Below are positions 56,057 through 64,000 of a DNA stretch of 64,000 nucleotides, piece by piece. The first letter of the stretch is position 1, and each line of letters begins with the position of its first letter. The notes under the pieces were generated by a model. That model saw only the letters and a list, made by a program, of their open reading frames with translations, made no database searches and was not told the origin of the DNA. The stretch is from Perspicuibacillus lycopersici (GTDB lineage: Bacteria > Bacillota > Bacilli > Bacillales > Caldibacillaceae). Made by a program: the position numbers and the translations under genes. Location of the stretch: NCBI RefSeq assembly GCF_025660475.1, contig NZ_JAOUSF010000001.1, forward strand, positions 744,001-808,000, read 5' to 3'.

Positions 56057-58312
56057 CTATCCCTCCCTATCCACTACTACATAGCTTTTTTCTGGTACAT
56101 GTACTTCGTTGTATACATATTCTTCGTTGTTATAATTCACAATAATCGACTTCCCATTCGAGTATAGGACCTCTACAATTCCTGCTTCTAGTATTTTTCT
56201 ATCCACGATAGTTGCACCTTCCACTGATTCTAGTGCATTTTTTACTGATGCATATTGATTGATAATATCCTCTTTCCATATATCAAATTCAGAAGTATAA
56301 ACATCACTCGAGCTTGTATCTGCTAATAGATGGGAAGGTTCCTTCGTTAATAAGAAAGAAGGATATGCGCCATATTCCACCATTCGAAGCAATCCATCCT
56401 CAGGATTGGAATTAAAATTGGAATACGGAGCGTAATATGGTAAATACCCCTTTAATACAATTTGTAAAAATGGTACCGTATCTGTTTCATACATATAATT
56501 TGAGGAATACATAGGAATATCAAAAAATTTATCTGCATCCTTCCAGGCGTATACATTTGGTTCATATAAGGCAGTACGCCCAACATTTTTTTGTAGTTTC
56601 TCAAACAAGTCATGATAGATCGCTTTTGTTCCTTCTCTCGTTAGCACCTCAGAATCCTTGTAATCCGAAAATAATACATTCCCACTTGTTTCAATCGCTA
56701 AATATTCAATTCCGTATTTCTGATATTGTGGAACATCATCATCGGCGATTTGTAACGATTGATTTGGTGATAAATAATAAGAAGAAACTCCATTTACTCT
56801 TCCTGCAATAGTTTCAGAATTTATCCGTTTTGCAATATCTTTATTAGAAAATCCACTTGCTCCATCAAAAGCAGTTGTATAATCAGTGGAAAAGTAGATC
56901 GGTACTTCTTCATGTTTCAATGCAACAATGGTATTCAATACATCATCCTTATTCCCTAATGACTTTTCAAATGGGAACTTATCCGGTAGGCTACCAGTTA
57001 ATCCGCCTTTTGACCATCCCTTATAAACAACAGAAAGATTGTCGACACCTTGTGCCTTTAATTGATTAACAAAACTAGGAATCTCAGAAATTGGTGTCAT
57101 CGAAAGAACGGAATCCCATAATAGCCCTTCTTTCTTCTCTCCACCTAAAAATTCTAAACGAACATCTACTTTATCTTCTTGCTGCTCCAATTGTCCGCTA
57201 TCTACTAAAAATTGCTGATATTTTTTCGCCATACCGATATAATCCGCTTCTTCATTACTTAAAAATACATAACGGAGCTTCACATTGACCGGATTCATAT
57301 CTTTTTGGTAAACATAAATGCCACTCTTATCTTTACTTGTTGGTTGAAAATAATCATTTCGGTAACGGAATTGACTGGATACTCGATTGAAGTCTGTCGT
57401 AGCTCCTGCTGGGTATGCAACAATATCCCCATATAAATCTCCATCTTCTACTATGCCAATAAATCCATTTTGTTCTGTACCATGTACTGTTCCAAACACT
57501 GGCAATTTTACTTGCTCCGCTGGTAATACATAACTATCCGAGTAAATTTTTGATTCAACCCCTTCATCAATGCCATAAATGGAGCCGATAAATGGACTTA
57601 CAGAATACTGTTTACTTTTCTCAAAACGAATTAATGCCCCGCTACCATCTGGAATAAACATATATCCTTGTATATCATCTTGATGTGCAGCACCTAAAAA
57701 TGGATATACTTGCATGGAGACAAGCCTATTATATTTGTCTTCTTTTATACTTTCGTATGGTATGGAAACAACTAACTCATTTCCATCCAGCTCCACCTTT
57801 AACTGAAATTCAAGCTTTGCTTGGAATAGAAATATATCTGCTGTAAAACCATTATCCGTAAATTCAATTTCAGGAGTTGAATCATTTGTTAAAATACTTT
57901 CGGTCTTTAGCTTTCCTTGCCGATCTGTATAATCTATCGTTATAGCAGATTGTACAATTTGTTCCCAAGTATTATTTAATCGATAATTATCGGGATTATC
58001 TATTCCTGAACTCCATACGTAACCAGTTGTTTTATTTTCCAGCTTAATCGCTAACGAATCTTCATCTACATATAAAACCATTTCGTCGCTTTCAGCCGCT
58101 TTTGTAAACCCCTCTAATGATACAGCTTGATTTATCTCTTTAAGTGCAGGTTCAGGCTGTGTAAACTGAGCAGATGTGTAACGTAATGCCGATTGATGCG
58201 AATTTACTTCTTCCTTCTCTGCACCGTTCGAGTTTGCACCTAAAACATAATGTGTAATGAGACTAACAGGGAGAATGAAAAGGATTACTGCAACCATCAT
58301 TTTTTTATACAC
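56057..58312 (-). CDS. Large secreted DUF5696-type protein (locus B)
   Basis: 751 residues with an N-terminal signal segment (MMVAVILFILPVSLITHYVL). Shares with the locus A protein the block GYMFIPDGSGALIRF, a middle VFLSNEEADYIGMAKKYQQF and VYKGWSKGGLTGSLPDKF, followed by a barrel-like C-terminal half (YFSTDYTTAFDG, YEPNVYAWKDADKFF). It is 85 residues shorter than the locus A copy. Its start overlaps the preceding gene by eight bases. Family name from memory; activity unknown, but retention beside two different enzyme sets suggests a role in surface capture or cleavage of glycans. Confidence 0.75.
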   Translation of the reverse strand: MYKKMMVAVILFILPVSLITHYVLGANSNGAEKEEVNSHQSALRYTSAQFTQPEPALKEINQAVSLEGFTKAAESDEMVLYVDEDSLAIKLENKTTGYVWSSGIDNPDNYRLNNTWEQIVQSAITIDYTDRQGKLKTESILTNDSTPEIEFTDNGFTADIFLFQAKLEFQLKVELDGNELVVSIPYESIKEDKYNRLVSMQVYPFLGAAHQDDIQGYMFIPDGSGALIRFEKSKQYSVSPFIGSIYGIDEGVESKIYSDSYVLPAEQVKLPVFGTVHGTEQNGFIGIVEDGDLYGDIVAYPAGATTDFNRVSSQFRYRNDYFQPTSKDKSGIYVYQKDMNPVNVKLRYVFLSNEEADYIGMAKKYQQFLVDSGQLEQQEDKVDVRLEFLGGEKKEGLLWDSVLSMTPISEIPSFVNQLKAQGVDNLSVVYKGWSKGGLTGSLPDKFPFEKSLGNKDDVLNTIVALKHEEVPIYFSTDYTTAFDGASGFSNKDIAKRINSETIAGRVNGVSSYYLSPNQSLQIADDDVPQYQKYGIEYLAIETSGNVLFSDYKDSEVLTREGTKAIYHDLFEKLQKNVGRTALYEPNVYAWKDADKFFDIPMYSSNYMYETDTVPFLQIVLKGYLPYYAPYSNFNSNPEDGLLRMVEYGAYPSFLLTKEPSHLLADTSSSDVYTSEFDIWKEDIINQYASVKNALESVEGATIVDRKILEAGIVEVLYSNGKSIIVNYNNEEYVYNEVHVPEKSYVVVDREG

Positions 58313-60341
58313 GCAGTAAAACCTCCTTTATGATGGAATAGATAAAGTCATACACTTGATCTATTAACACGAATATTATGACCACTACCAATAATAAAAT
58401 CGTAATACCAAACAGCGTTATGAAAATGTTTTTCAATGTCTCTGAGAAAGTAAAATTATGAATCTCTTTAATCATGATGAACAAAATAACAGCACACCAT
58501 GCATAAATAATTGTCATCGAAAAACTATAAACAAATGCTTCATTTAATGTTAAGAAATTCGATATAAGTGTTACTGGTAAAACAAAAGAAAGATAAGGTA
58601 CTAGTGAATAAGCTGTACCGATATAAATATCTCGGAATTTACCTTCTCCGTCATTAATGGTACTTACTAAATAGTTGACAATAATAAACGATACAATTGG
58701 TATAAAAATAATCGAGAATTCCATCAACAGATTAGCTTCCCCACTACGATTCGTTGAAAAGATAAAGCCTGTTTGAAAACGGAAAATTAAATAGAAAACG
58801 AAAAGAACAAAATATAGAATGGTTGCCGAAAGAATGGATCCCCTTCCTTTTCGTTTTAAATCATAGAAGCTATCAATGGGATGCTTCAAAAATCGAAACA
58901 TAAACAGCAAATCACTAACTAGTTTATAAGCTGATAATCGTTTGAATGAACGACGAACTCCATGAAAGATAGAAAACTTCTTATCTAGCCATTTTAAAAT
59001 AAAGTAAAGTGCGAGTATGCCGAGTGCATAATAGAAAATAATTTCTAAATGATCCTGCATCCATGTATAACGAACTTCCCAAAAAGCATCGCTATACCCT
59101 TCCACGTCCTTTGCCAGCCTATATTCTTCTAATGCTTTTTCATAATCTTGTTGCTTATAAAATGATTTCCCCATCGCCGTGTGGGCTAACCCAAAGGAAG
59201 AATTCAAATCAATAACAGATTCCCAATACTTTTGGCTTTCGACATATAAGCCTTCTTTATACAATGCAATCCCACTATGAATAATTTTTGAGAACTCTGT
59301 TGGTTCAAAAACTTGAACCATCCCTAGCTCTTTATCGGTAATAAAAAGAATACCTGTATCATCCACAGCAATACCACTCGGTTGTTTAAAAAGACCTTGT
59401 CTATTAGTGCCGTCATCCTTCCCTCCAAAAACAAATAACAAATCTCCGTAACTATCAAATTCAATAACAAGCCCATCTGTATTAAGGACAAATATGTTTC
59501 CATCTTTATCAACCGTAATGTCTACTAAATTGGAAAAATCAGTTATATATGGTGGCAACATATTTTGACCAGCAACATTCAGCTTTTTAACAACCTCATT
59601 TGTTGTACCCGCCGTAATTGTATAAATTAATCCACGATCATCAATAGAAATATTATTTGGAGCTGGTGGAGTTTTCATAAATAATCTTGATTTTTGCTCC
59701 TCTGATGCAAACATATCTCTTATAGCAGAAACAAAGGATACCTCTGTACGATTGACACCAAAATATCCTAAAAACTCTCCTTTATTGCTTAGCTGGATAA
59801 TCCCATTGGTGGAGCCTTCACCAATAATATAAACATTCCCTCGCAAATCCACCGTTACCTTCTGTGGCTTATAGGGAGACTTACTTCCAAATAAAGGTGA
59901 ATCTGGCTTTCCAAACTCCTGTTTCAACTCACCAGTATTCGAAAAGCGGAATACCTTTTCTTTTTCATAATCAGCTACATAAATATCTCCTTGCCTATCA
60001 ACAAAAACACCGGTAGGCAAACCTAAAATACCTTCACCTATTACATAACTTTTGGCACCATTTTCCTTTGAAACTAATACCCTCTTTGCACCAGAATCCA
60101 CTACATATATCGAACCATTATTATCAATAAAAATATCTTCAGGGTTAACGATCTCAGTATATGGGAATAAGTTTCCCAGTGGTTCGTACGCTGTTTGGGT
60201 TTCAATTAAATACCCATCTGCTGAAAGTGTTCCAGTCAAATATGGGGCAGCTGCCGATGCATCCTTTGAAAAGGGAAAAAGAAATAAAATATATGCACAT
60301 AGGAAGACTTTTAAATATCGACGCATGTTCCTCCCCCTCAT
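58305..60341 (-). CDS. Fused NHL/TPR/Yip1 membrane protein (locus B)
   Basis: 678 residues. Signal peptide, then NHL propeller repeats (EDIFIDNNGSIYVVDSGAKR; LPTGVFVDRQGDIYVADYEK; LFKQPSGIAVDDTGILFITD) to about residue 340. TPR-like helices (KEGLYVESQKYWESVIDLN; YKQQDYEKALEEYRLAKD) and a membrane segment follow near 430-450. A Yip1-like C-terminal part has LKHPIDSFYDLKRKGRGS and INDGEGKFRDIYIGTAYS, with five membrane segments. The same two parts are separate, overlapping genes in locus A. The start is uncertain: a second ATG five codons downstream follows GGGGGAGG. Overlaps the DUF5696 start. Confidence 0.85.
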   Translation of the reverse strand: MRGRNMRRYLKVFLCAYILFLFPFSKDASAAAPYLTGTLSADGYLIETQTAYEPLGNLFPYTEIVNPEDIFIDNNGSIYVVDSGAKRVLVSKENGAKSYVIGEGILGLPTGVFVDRQGDIYVADYEKEKVFRFSNTGELKQEFGKPDSPLFGSKSPYKPQKVTVDLRGNVYIIGEGSTNGIIQLSNKGEFLGYFGVNRTEVSFVSAIRDMFASEEQKSRLFMKTPPAPNNISIDDRGLIYTITAGTTNEVVKKLNVAGQNMLPPYITDFSNLVDITVDKDGNIFVLNTDGLVIEFDSYGDLLFVFGGKDDGTNRQGLFKQPSGIAVDDTGILFITDKELGMVQVFEPTEFSKIIHSGIALYKEGLYVESQKYWESVIDLNSSFGLAHTAMGKSFYKQQDYEKALEEYRLAKDVEGYSDAFWEVRYTWMQDHLEIIFYYALGILALYFILKWLDKKFSIFHGVRRSFKRLSAYKLVSDLLFMFRFLKHPIDSFYDLKRKGRGSILSATILYFVLFVFYLIFRFQTGFIFSTNRSGEANLLMEFSIIFIPIVSFIIVNYLVSTINDGEGKFRDIYIGTAYSLVPYLSFVLPVTLISNFLTLNEAFVYSFSMTIIYAWCAVILFIMIKEIHNFTFSETLKNIFITLFGITILLLVVVIIFVLIDQVYDFIYSIIKEVLLRV

Positions 60342-60343
60342 AG

Positions 60344-61222
60344 TTACTTAATTCCTGAATGAGCCATTGTATTCATTACTTGGCTTTGAAGAATAATAAA
60401 GATAATCAAATTTGGTAAGAACATTATTAAGGAAGCACTTGCTGCAATACCTTGTCCAGCGACTGTGTTTCCAGATGTTTGCGAAGCCAAAGTTGACATA
60501 TAAAAGGAAAATGTTTTTAATCCTTCATCATTAATATATAGAGTCGAGGCTTCTACACTGTTCCAAACCGATTGGAATGATAAAATTGCCACAGTAGCAA
60601 TCGCCGGCTTAATGAGCGGTAATATAATCTTCCAAAAGATTTTAAAATGAGAGGCTCCATCCATCTTCGCTGCCTCTATTAAAGAATCCGGTATTTGATC
60701 AATAAACTGCTTCATTAAAAACAAACCAATAGGCATCGCCAAAGCTGGCAAAATATGCACCCAAAATGAATTTATCAATCCGATATTTTCAATAAACAAA
60801 TAGCGTGGAATTGTAACCGCAGCGGGTACAAACATTAACGCTACTGTATTAATTTCAAATAATACGCTCTTTCCTTTAAAACGCAGTTTGGAGAACGCAT
60901 AACCTGCCATTGTTCCAAATAAAATCGTAAGCGCCATAACAATTACAGTTACTACGACACTATTGAATAAATACCTGGAAATTGGTATTCCAGAATCATT
61001 CGTTGCCGTAAATAGGTCGATAAAATTTTGAAATGTTGGTTTTTCCACAAAAAACCTTGGTGGAAAGGCGAACAATTCATCAATTGGTTTAAATGCATGG
61101 TTAAAAATATAGACGATCGGCATAATCATAAACAGAGCAAGCGGAATTAAATATGCATAAAACTTTAATTGGCTTTTATCAAACTTTGTCGGGTTAATTT
61201 TCGTACCTTGAAACGAAGCCAT
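60344..61222 (-). CDS. Sugar ABC transporter permease, MalG type (locus B, pair 2)
   Basis: 292 residues, six membrane segments, EAA loop [42 protein letters not shown] marks it as the paralogue of 9920-10780. Located directly before the fused NHL/TPR/Yip1 gene and 16 bases after its MalF-like partner, the same order as in locus A. Confidence 0.9.
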   Translation of the reverse strand: MASFQGTKINPTKFDKSQLKFYAYLIPLALFMIMPIVYIFNHAFKPIDELFAFPPRFFVEKPTFQNFIDLFTATNDSGIPISRYLFNSVVVTVIVMALTILFGTMAGYAFSKLRFKGKSVLFEINTVALMFVPAAVTIPRYLFIENIGLINSFWVHILPALAMPIGLFLMKQFIDQIPDSLIEAAKMDGASHFKIFWKIILPLIKPAIATVAILSFQSVWNSVEASTLYINDEGLKTFSFYMSTLASQTSGNTVAGQGIAASASLIMFLPNLIIFIILQSQVMNTMAHSGIK

Positions 61223-61238
61223 ATATGTTCACCCTTTC

Positions 61239-62141
61239 TTAATCCTTATCTCCAAACAATCTCCAGGCTACCTTTGAAAATACATACACTAGTAATAAAA
61301 GGACAACAGAGATGGCCGCTGCATATCCCATTTCATAACGAATAAATCCATAATCATCAATATGGTTGACCATTAGCTGACCAGCATATTGAGGAGTTGG
61401 ATTGGCACCCGAGAGCTGGACACCTATCGCTCCTGCTTGAAATGTATTTACTACTGCCATTACTGCCCCAAATAGCATTTGTGGTTTCATGGATGGAATT
61501 GTAATATAAATAATCTCTTGAAAACGATTTTTTATTCCGTCAATATAACCTGCTTCATATATTTCATTATCAATATTCAAGACACCAGAAAGCATCGCCA
61601 AAAATCCGACACCCATACTTCCCCAAAGGGTAACTGCAATCATGATAATCATTAAATATTGTGGGGACTGCAGCCATTGAATAGGCTCCAAAATAACTCC
61701 CATTCTTATTAAAAGGCTGTTTAAGTAACCAGCTTCATCACCACTGAAGATAATCGTCCACACAACCGCCATCGCAATCCCTGAGGTCATCGATGGTGAA
61801 TATATGATTAATGCTAGGACAGTACGCATTTTCTTTGTAACCTGTGCCAATGACCAGGCAAGAAAGAAAGATAAAATATAGCCACCCGGTCCGACAATTA
61901 AGGCAAAGGTTAATGTATTTGGCAATACATATTGCATGAACACTTGATCTTGCGTAATAAGATTGACGTAATTACTTAAACCGGTAAAGGTAGGTGCCTC
62001 AATGGCATTAAAATAAGTAAAAGATAAGGCGATGGCTGAAACTACCGGGATCACAATAAAGCATAAAAACAATAGTAAATATGGTGATAGAAATCCCCAA
62101 GGTGTTAAATTTAATCTTCTACTCTTCATTTTCATTGCCAC
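61239..62141 (-). CDS. Sugar ABC transporter permease, MalF type (locus B, pair 2)
   Basis: About 300 residues, six membrane segments; EAA loop [20 protein letters not shown]. Paralogue of 10782-11747. The longest frame starts at GTG (62141); an ATG two codons later, after GGAGTGGGG, is as likely. The gene overlaps the end of the large binding-protein gene by about 20 bases, so the two are translationally coupled. Confidence 0.88.
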   Translation of the reverse strand: MAMKMKSRRLNLTPWGFLSPYLLLFLCFIVIPVVSAIALSFTYFNAIEAPTFTGLSNYVNLITQDQVFMQYVLPNTLTFALIVGPGGYILSFFLAWSLAQVTKKMRTVLALIIYSPSMTSGIAMAVVWTIIFSGDEAGYLNSLLIRMGVILEPIQWLQSPQYLMIIMIAVTLWGSMGVGFLAMLSGVLNIDNEIYEAGYIDGIKNRFQEIIYITIPSMKPQMLFGAVMAVVNTFQAGAIGVQLSGANPTPQYAGQLMVNHIDDYGFIRYEMGYAAAISVVLLLLVYVFSKVAWRLFGDKD

Positions 62142-64000
62142 CCCACTCCATTACTTGTTCAATGGTAGGAATATGATAAGGTTTTACTACTTGTCCATTT
62201 TTCATATAACCAAACTCCTCCATTTTTCGAATCATCTCCCGGTTAATGGCAATAACAGAGTCATCAATTGCTGCTCGTGTATTCTCGCCTTCAAACACAA
62301 TTTTATTCCAAATATTACTAATTTCCCGTTCTAAAATATAGGATCCAGGTGTCTTCGGAACTTCCTTCAAATATTCCCATTGCGCTAAGATTGTTTCTTT
62401 ATGTTCTTCTGGCCAAGGAAGATTTTTAAAAGCTTCTAGGTTAGCTGTATTCCACATATATTCGGGACCGTAAAGCAATTGTAATGTGTTAGCAAATTCC
62501 GTTTGCGTATCGGTTGACATCCACCACTTTAAAAACTCCCAAGAATCATCTGCACTCTTCGTACCATTAAATATCATTCCAGATTGACCAGATCCTGTCG
62601 CCCATCTGGAAACAGTCCCATCCTCCTGTTCAACTCCTGGATATGGTGAGATGTCCCACCATCCCGCAATTTCTGGTGCTGCAGAGGTTAACTGCACATA
62701 TGTGGTAAAATTCGCGATCCCTACAGGCAATGTGGAATATCGAAAATGATTATAAAAATTTGGCACTTGCATCGGCATACTATAAATTGTATTTAAATCG
62801 GCCATGAATTGAATAGCCTGCAATGATTCTTCTTCGTCAATTGCTGTTAGCATCCCATTTTCGGAATATAGCTCTCCACCAAATTGGTATACGTACGGTA
62901 CAGTAGTAGCAAACGGCTTCGAACCTGTCGCACCTGCAATTGGTGTATAGTAATTCATTCCATATCTCTGTAATTCTGGTAATATTTGTACAACATCATC
63001 CCAAGTATTTGGCACTGGAATATTTAACTTTTCCAAAATATCTTTCCGATAAAATTGCACAAAGAAATCTTGCGTTTCAGGAATTGCATAAACAGAATCA
63101 TCAATCATTAACGGCAGGAATGCACCAGGTGAAAACTGCTTACTATAGCTCTCAAAATCACCAAATTGATGTAGGTCGTATACTGCATCCCGAATCGCTA
63201 ATTCATATGGCAACCAGTTACTTACTCCGATTGCAACATCCGGCTGATTATTGGCTGCACTAGCTAAAATCAATTTACTTTCATCCGGCATAATCGAGAA
63301 TTGTACTTTAATGCCTGTTTCTGGTGTAAATGATTGATCCGCAAGGTTTTGTATTAATTCAACATATTGTCTAGGCCGATTTACCCATATTTCTAGTGTA
63401 TTTTCATCTGCACCATCCGCTGAATAGTTACCAGCTGTGAAAGATTGTACAAATCGTTTAATATTAAATGCTGCCGTTTTCCAAAATGATGCACGATCCT
63501 TTGGTATATCTTGATCGCCATGCACATAAAAACGGTCCACTAACAGTGGCTGTTTTGGTAGTTCTAATAATAAATTTCCTAACAGCTGTGTAACAGAAGA
63601 TGAGCCTTCTGTAAGCTCTGTTAATCGATTTGGAATTTCATTAGGTTTTTCATTTAATGTTCTCAGCTTTTGAACAGCTAAATTTAGTGAAACAATATCT
63701 TGTGAATCGTCACCGTTATATAATTCCTTCAGGTATTTGCTTTCTTCATCTAAACGATTCGCCCAATTATCTAATTGTGCTTCTATATCAGGGAAAAACT
63801 CTGTAATATTCCATTCTCTTGATTTGTCATCCTGATTTCCAGTTAACTTTTTGATAGATAAAGATAAATCCTGCATTTCGGTTATAACTTGATTAATCGT
63901 ATTAATCGTTCGATTAACTGGAGAAGCATCTGCCTGTAGTGATATTTCGTGTTCTCCTTCAGAAAAATAAAATAAATACGGGTCACCCTTTTCATCATCT
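62119..64000 (-). CDS. Very large binding protein, locus B (partial, continues past the window)
   Basis: The frame remains open from 62119 to the window end (about 627 residues seen). The upstream part, [20 protein letters not shown], matches YVFYLEEGKHEITLEVSLGD of the locus A protein, the end of its second carbohydrate-binding-like module. A helical linker is followed by a solute-binding domain ([40 protein letters not shown]). The Met at 63876 is therefore internal, not a start. Expected to capture beta-1,2-glucan chains for the second permease pair. The promoter and N-terminus lie outside the window. Confidence 0.85.
   Translation of the reverse strand, partial: DDEKGDPYLFYFSEGEHEISLQADASPVNRTINTINQVITEMQDLSLSIKKLTGNQDDKSREWNITEFFPDIEAQLDNWANRLDEESKYLKELYNGDDSQDIVSLNLAVQKLRTLNEKPNEIPNRLTELTEGSSSVTQLLGNLLLELPKQPLLVDRFYVHGDQDIPKDRASFWKTAAFNIKRFVQSFTAGNYSADGADENTLEIWVNRPRQYVELIQNLADQSFTPETGIKVQFSIMPDESKLILASAANNQPDVAIGVSNWLPYELAIRDAVYDLHQFGDFESYSKQFSPGAFLPLMIDDSVYAIPETQDFFVQFYRKDILEKLNIPVPNTWDDVVQILPELQRYGMNYYTPIAGATGSKPFATTVPYVYQFGGELYSENGMLTAIDEEESLQAIQFMADLNTIYSMPMQVPNFYNHFRYSTLPVGIANFTTYVQLTSAAPEIAGWWDISPYPGVEQEDGTVSRWATGSGQSGMIFNGTKSADDSWEFLKWWMSTDTQTEFANTLQLLYGPEYMWNTANLEAFKNLPWPEEHKETILAQWEYLKEVPKTPGSYILEREISNIWNKIVFEGENTRAAIDDSVIAINREMIRKMEEFGYMKNGQVVKPYHIPTIEQVMEWGGNENEE

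Noticed and set aside
63876..63876. Start codon of the large binding protein in locus B
   Set aside because: The frame continues upstream to the window edge with sequence homologous to the locus A protein, so this Met is internal.

Overview
The window looks like chromosomal DNA of a low-GC, Gram-positive, spore-forming Bacillaceae, plausibly a halotolerant genus near Gracilibacillus, Oceanobacillus or Amphibacillus. This is inference from the strong AGGAGG ribosome binding sites, TTG/GTG starts, lipoproteins with Bacillus-type signals, PadR, CarD-like and DUF1659/DUF2922 proteins, small spore-protein-like genes and overall AT richness. No rRNA, tRNA, phage or transposase gene was seen.

Region by region. 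(1) 1-15.1 kb, minus strand: carbohydrate locus A. It runs from a very large binding protein with carbohydrate-binding-like modules (11770-14700) through a permease pair, an NHL/TPR protein, a Yip1-like membrane protein, a DUF5696-type secreted protein and a second permease pair. A lipoprotein binding protein, a GH43-like enzyme and a YesL-like protein cut by the window edge follow. Three LacI/CcpA-type operators lie upstream. (2) 15.2-20.7 kb, minus: a tripartite tricarboxylate transporter (tctABC) with an HMG-CoA-lyase-like enzyme and a family III CoA transferase, probably a carboxylate uptake and cleavage pathway. (3) 21.5-25.6 kb: a heterodimeric ABC exporter under a PadR regulator. (4) 25.7-29.4 kb: a small HTH/membrane-protein operon, several very small genes, and a second PadR operon with three operators. 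(5) 29.7-32.9 kb: a SWIM/SNF2 helicase. (6) 33.07-34.18 kb: a striking non-coding tandem array of about 21 hairpin-forming units, almost all exactly 52 bp. (7) 34.5-43.3 kb: Ca2+/H+ antiporter, 7Fe ferredoxin, DexB-like glucosidase, YqkD-like hydrolase, a decayed DUF3231 gene, a CarD-family regulator and ribokinase. (8) 43.5-64 kb: carbohydrate locus B, with a GH3 beta-glucosidase, a 1,2-beta-oligoglucan phosphorylase and a LacI regulator on the plus strand. Converging on them is a long minus-strand operon that repeats locus A's transport module and ends in a GH144-like endo-beta-1,2-glucanase and an atypical GH35 enzyme.

How it works together. Locus B reads as a beta-1,2-glucan (sophoro-oligosaccharide) utilisation locus. 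Oligosaccharides would be bound and imported by the membrane module, trimmed or remodelled by GH144 and GH35, phosphorolysed by the GH94 enzyme to glucose 1-phosphate, and finished by the GH3 enzyme. Locus A has the same module, in the same order, next to a different enzyme (GH43-like), so the module appears to be a reusable uptake or processing device adapted to different glycans. Each copy has two permease pairs, an NHL/TPR protein, a Yip1-like protein and a DUF5696 protein, with no ATPase gene. NHL/TPR and Yip1 are two overlapping genes in locus A and one fused gene in locus B. This repeated module and the 52-bp array are the two most interesting items here.
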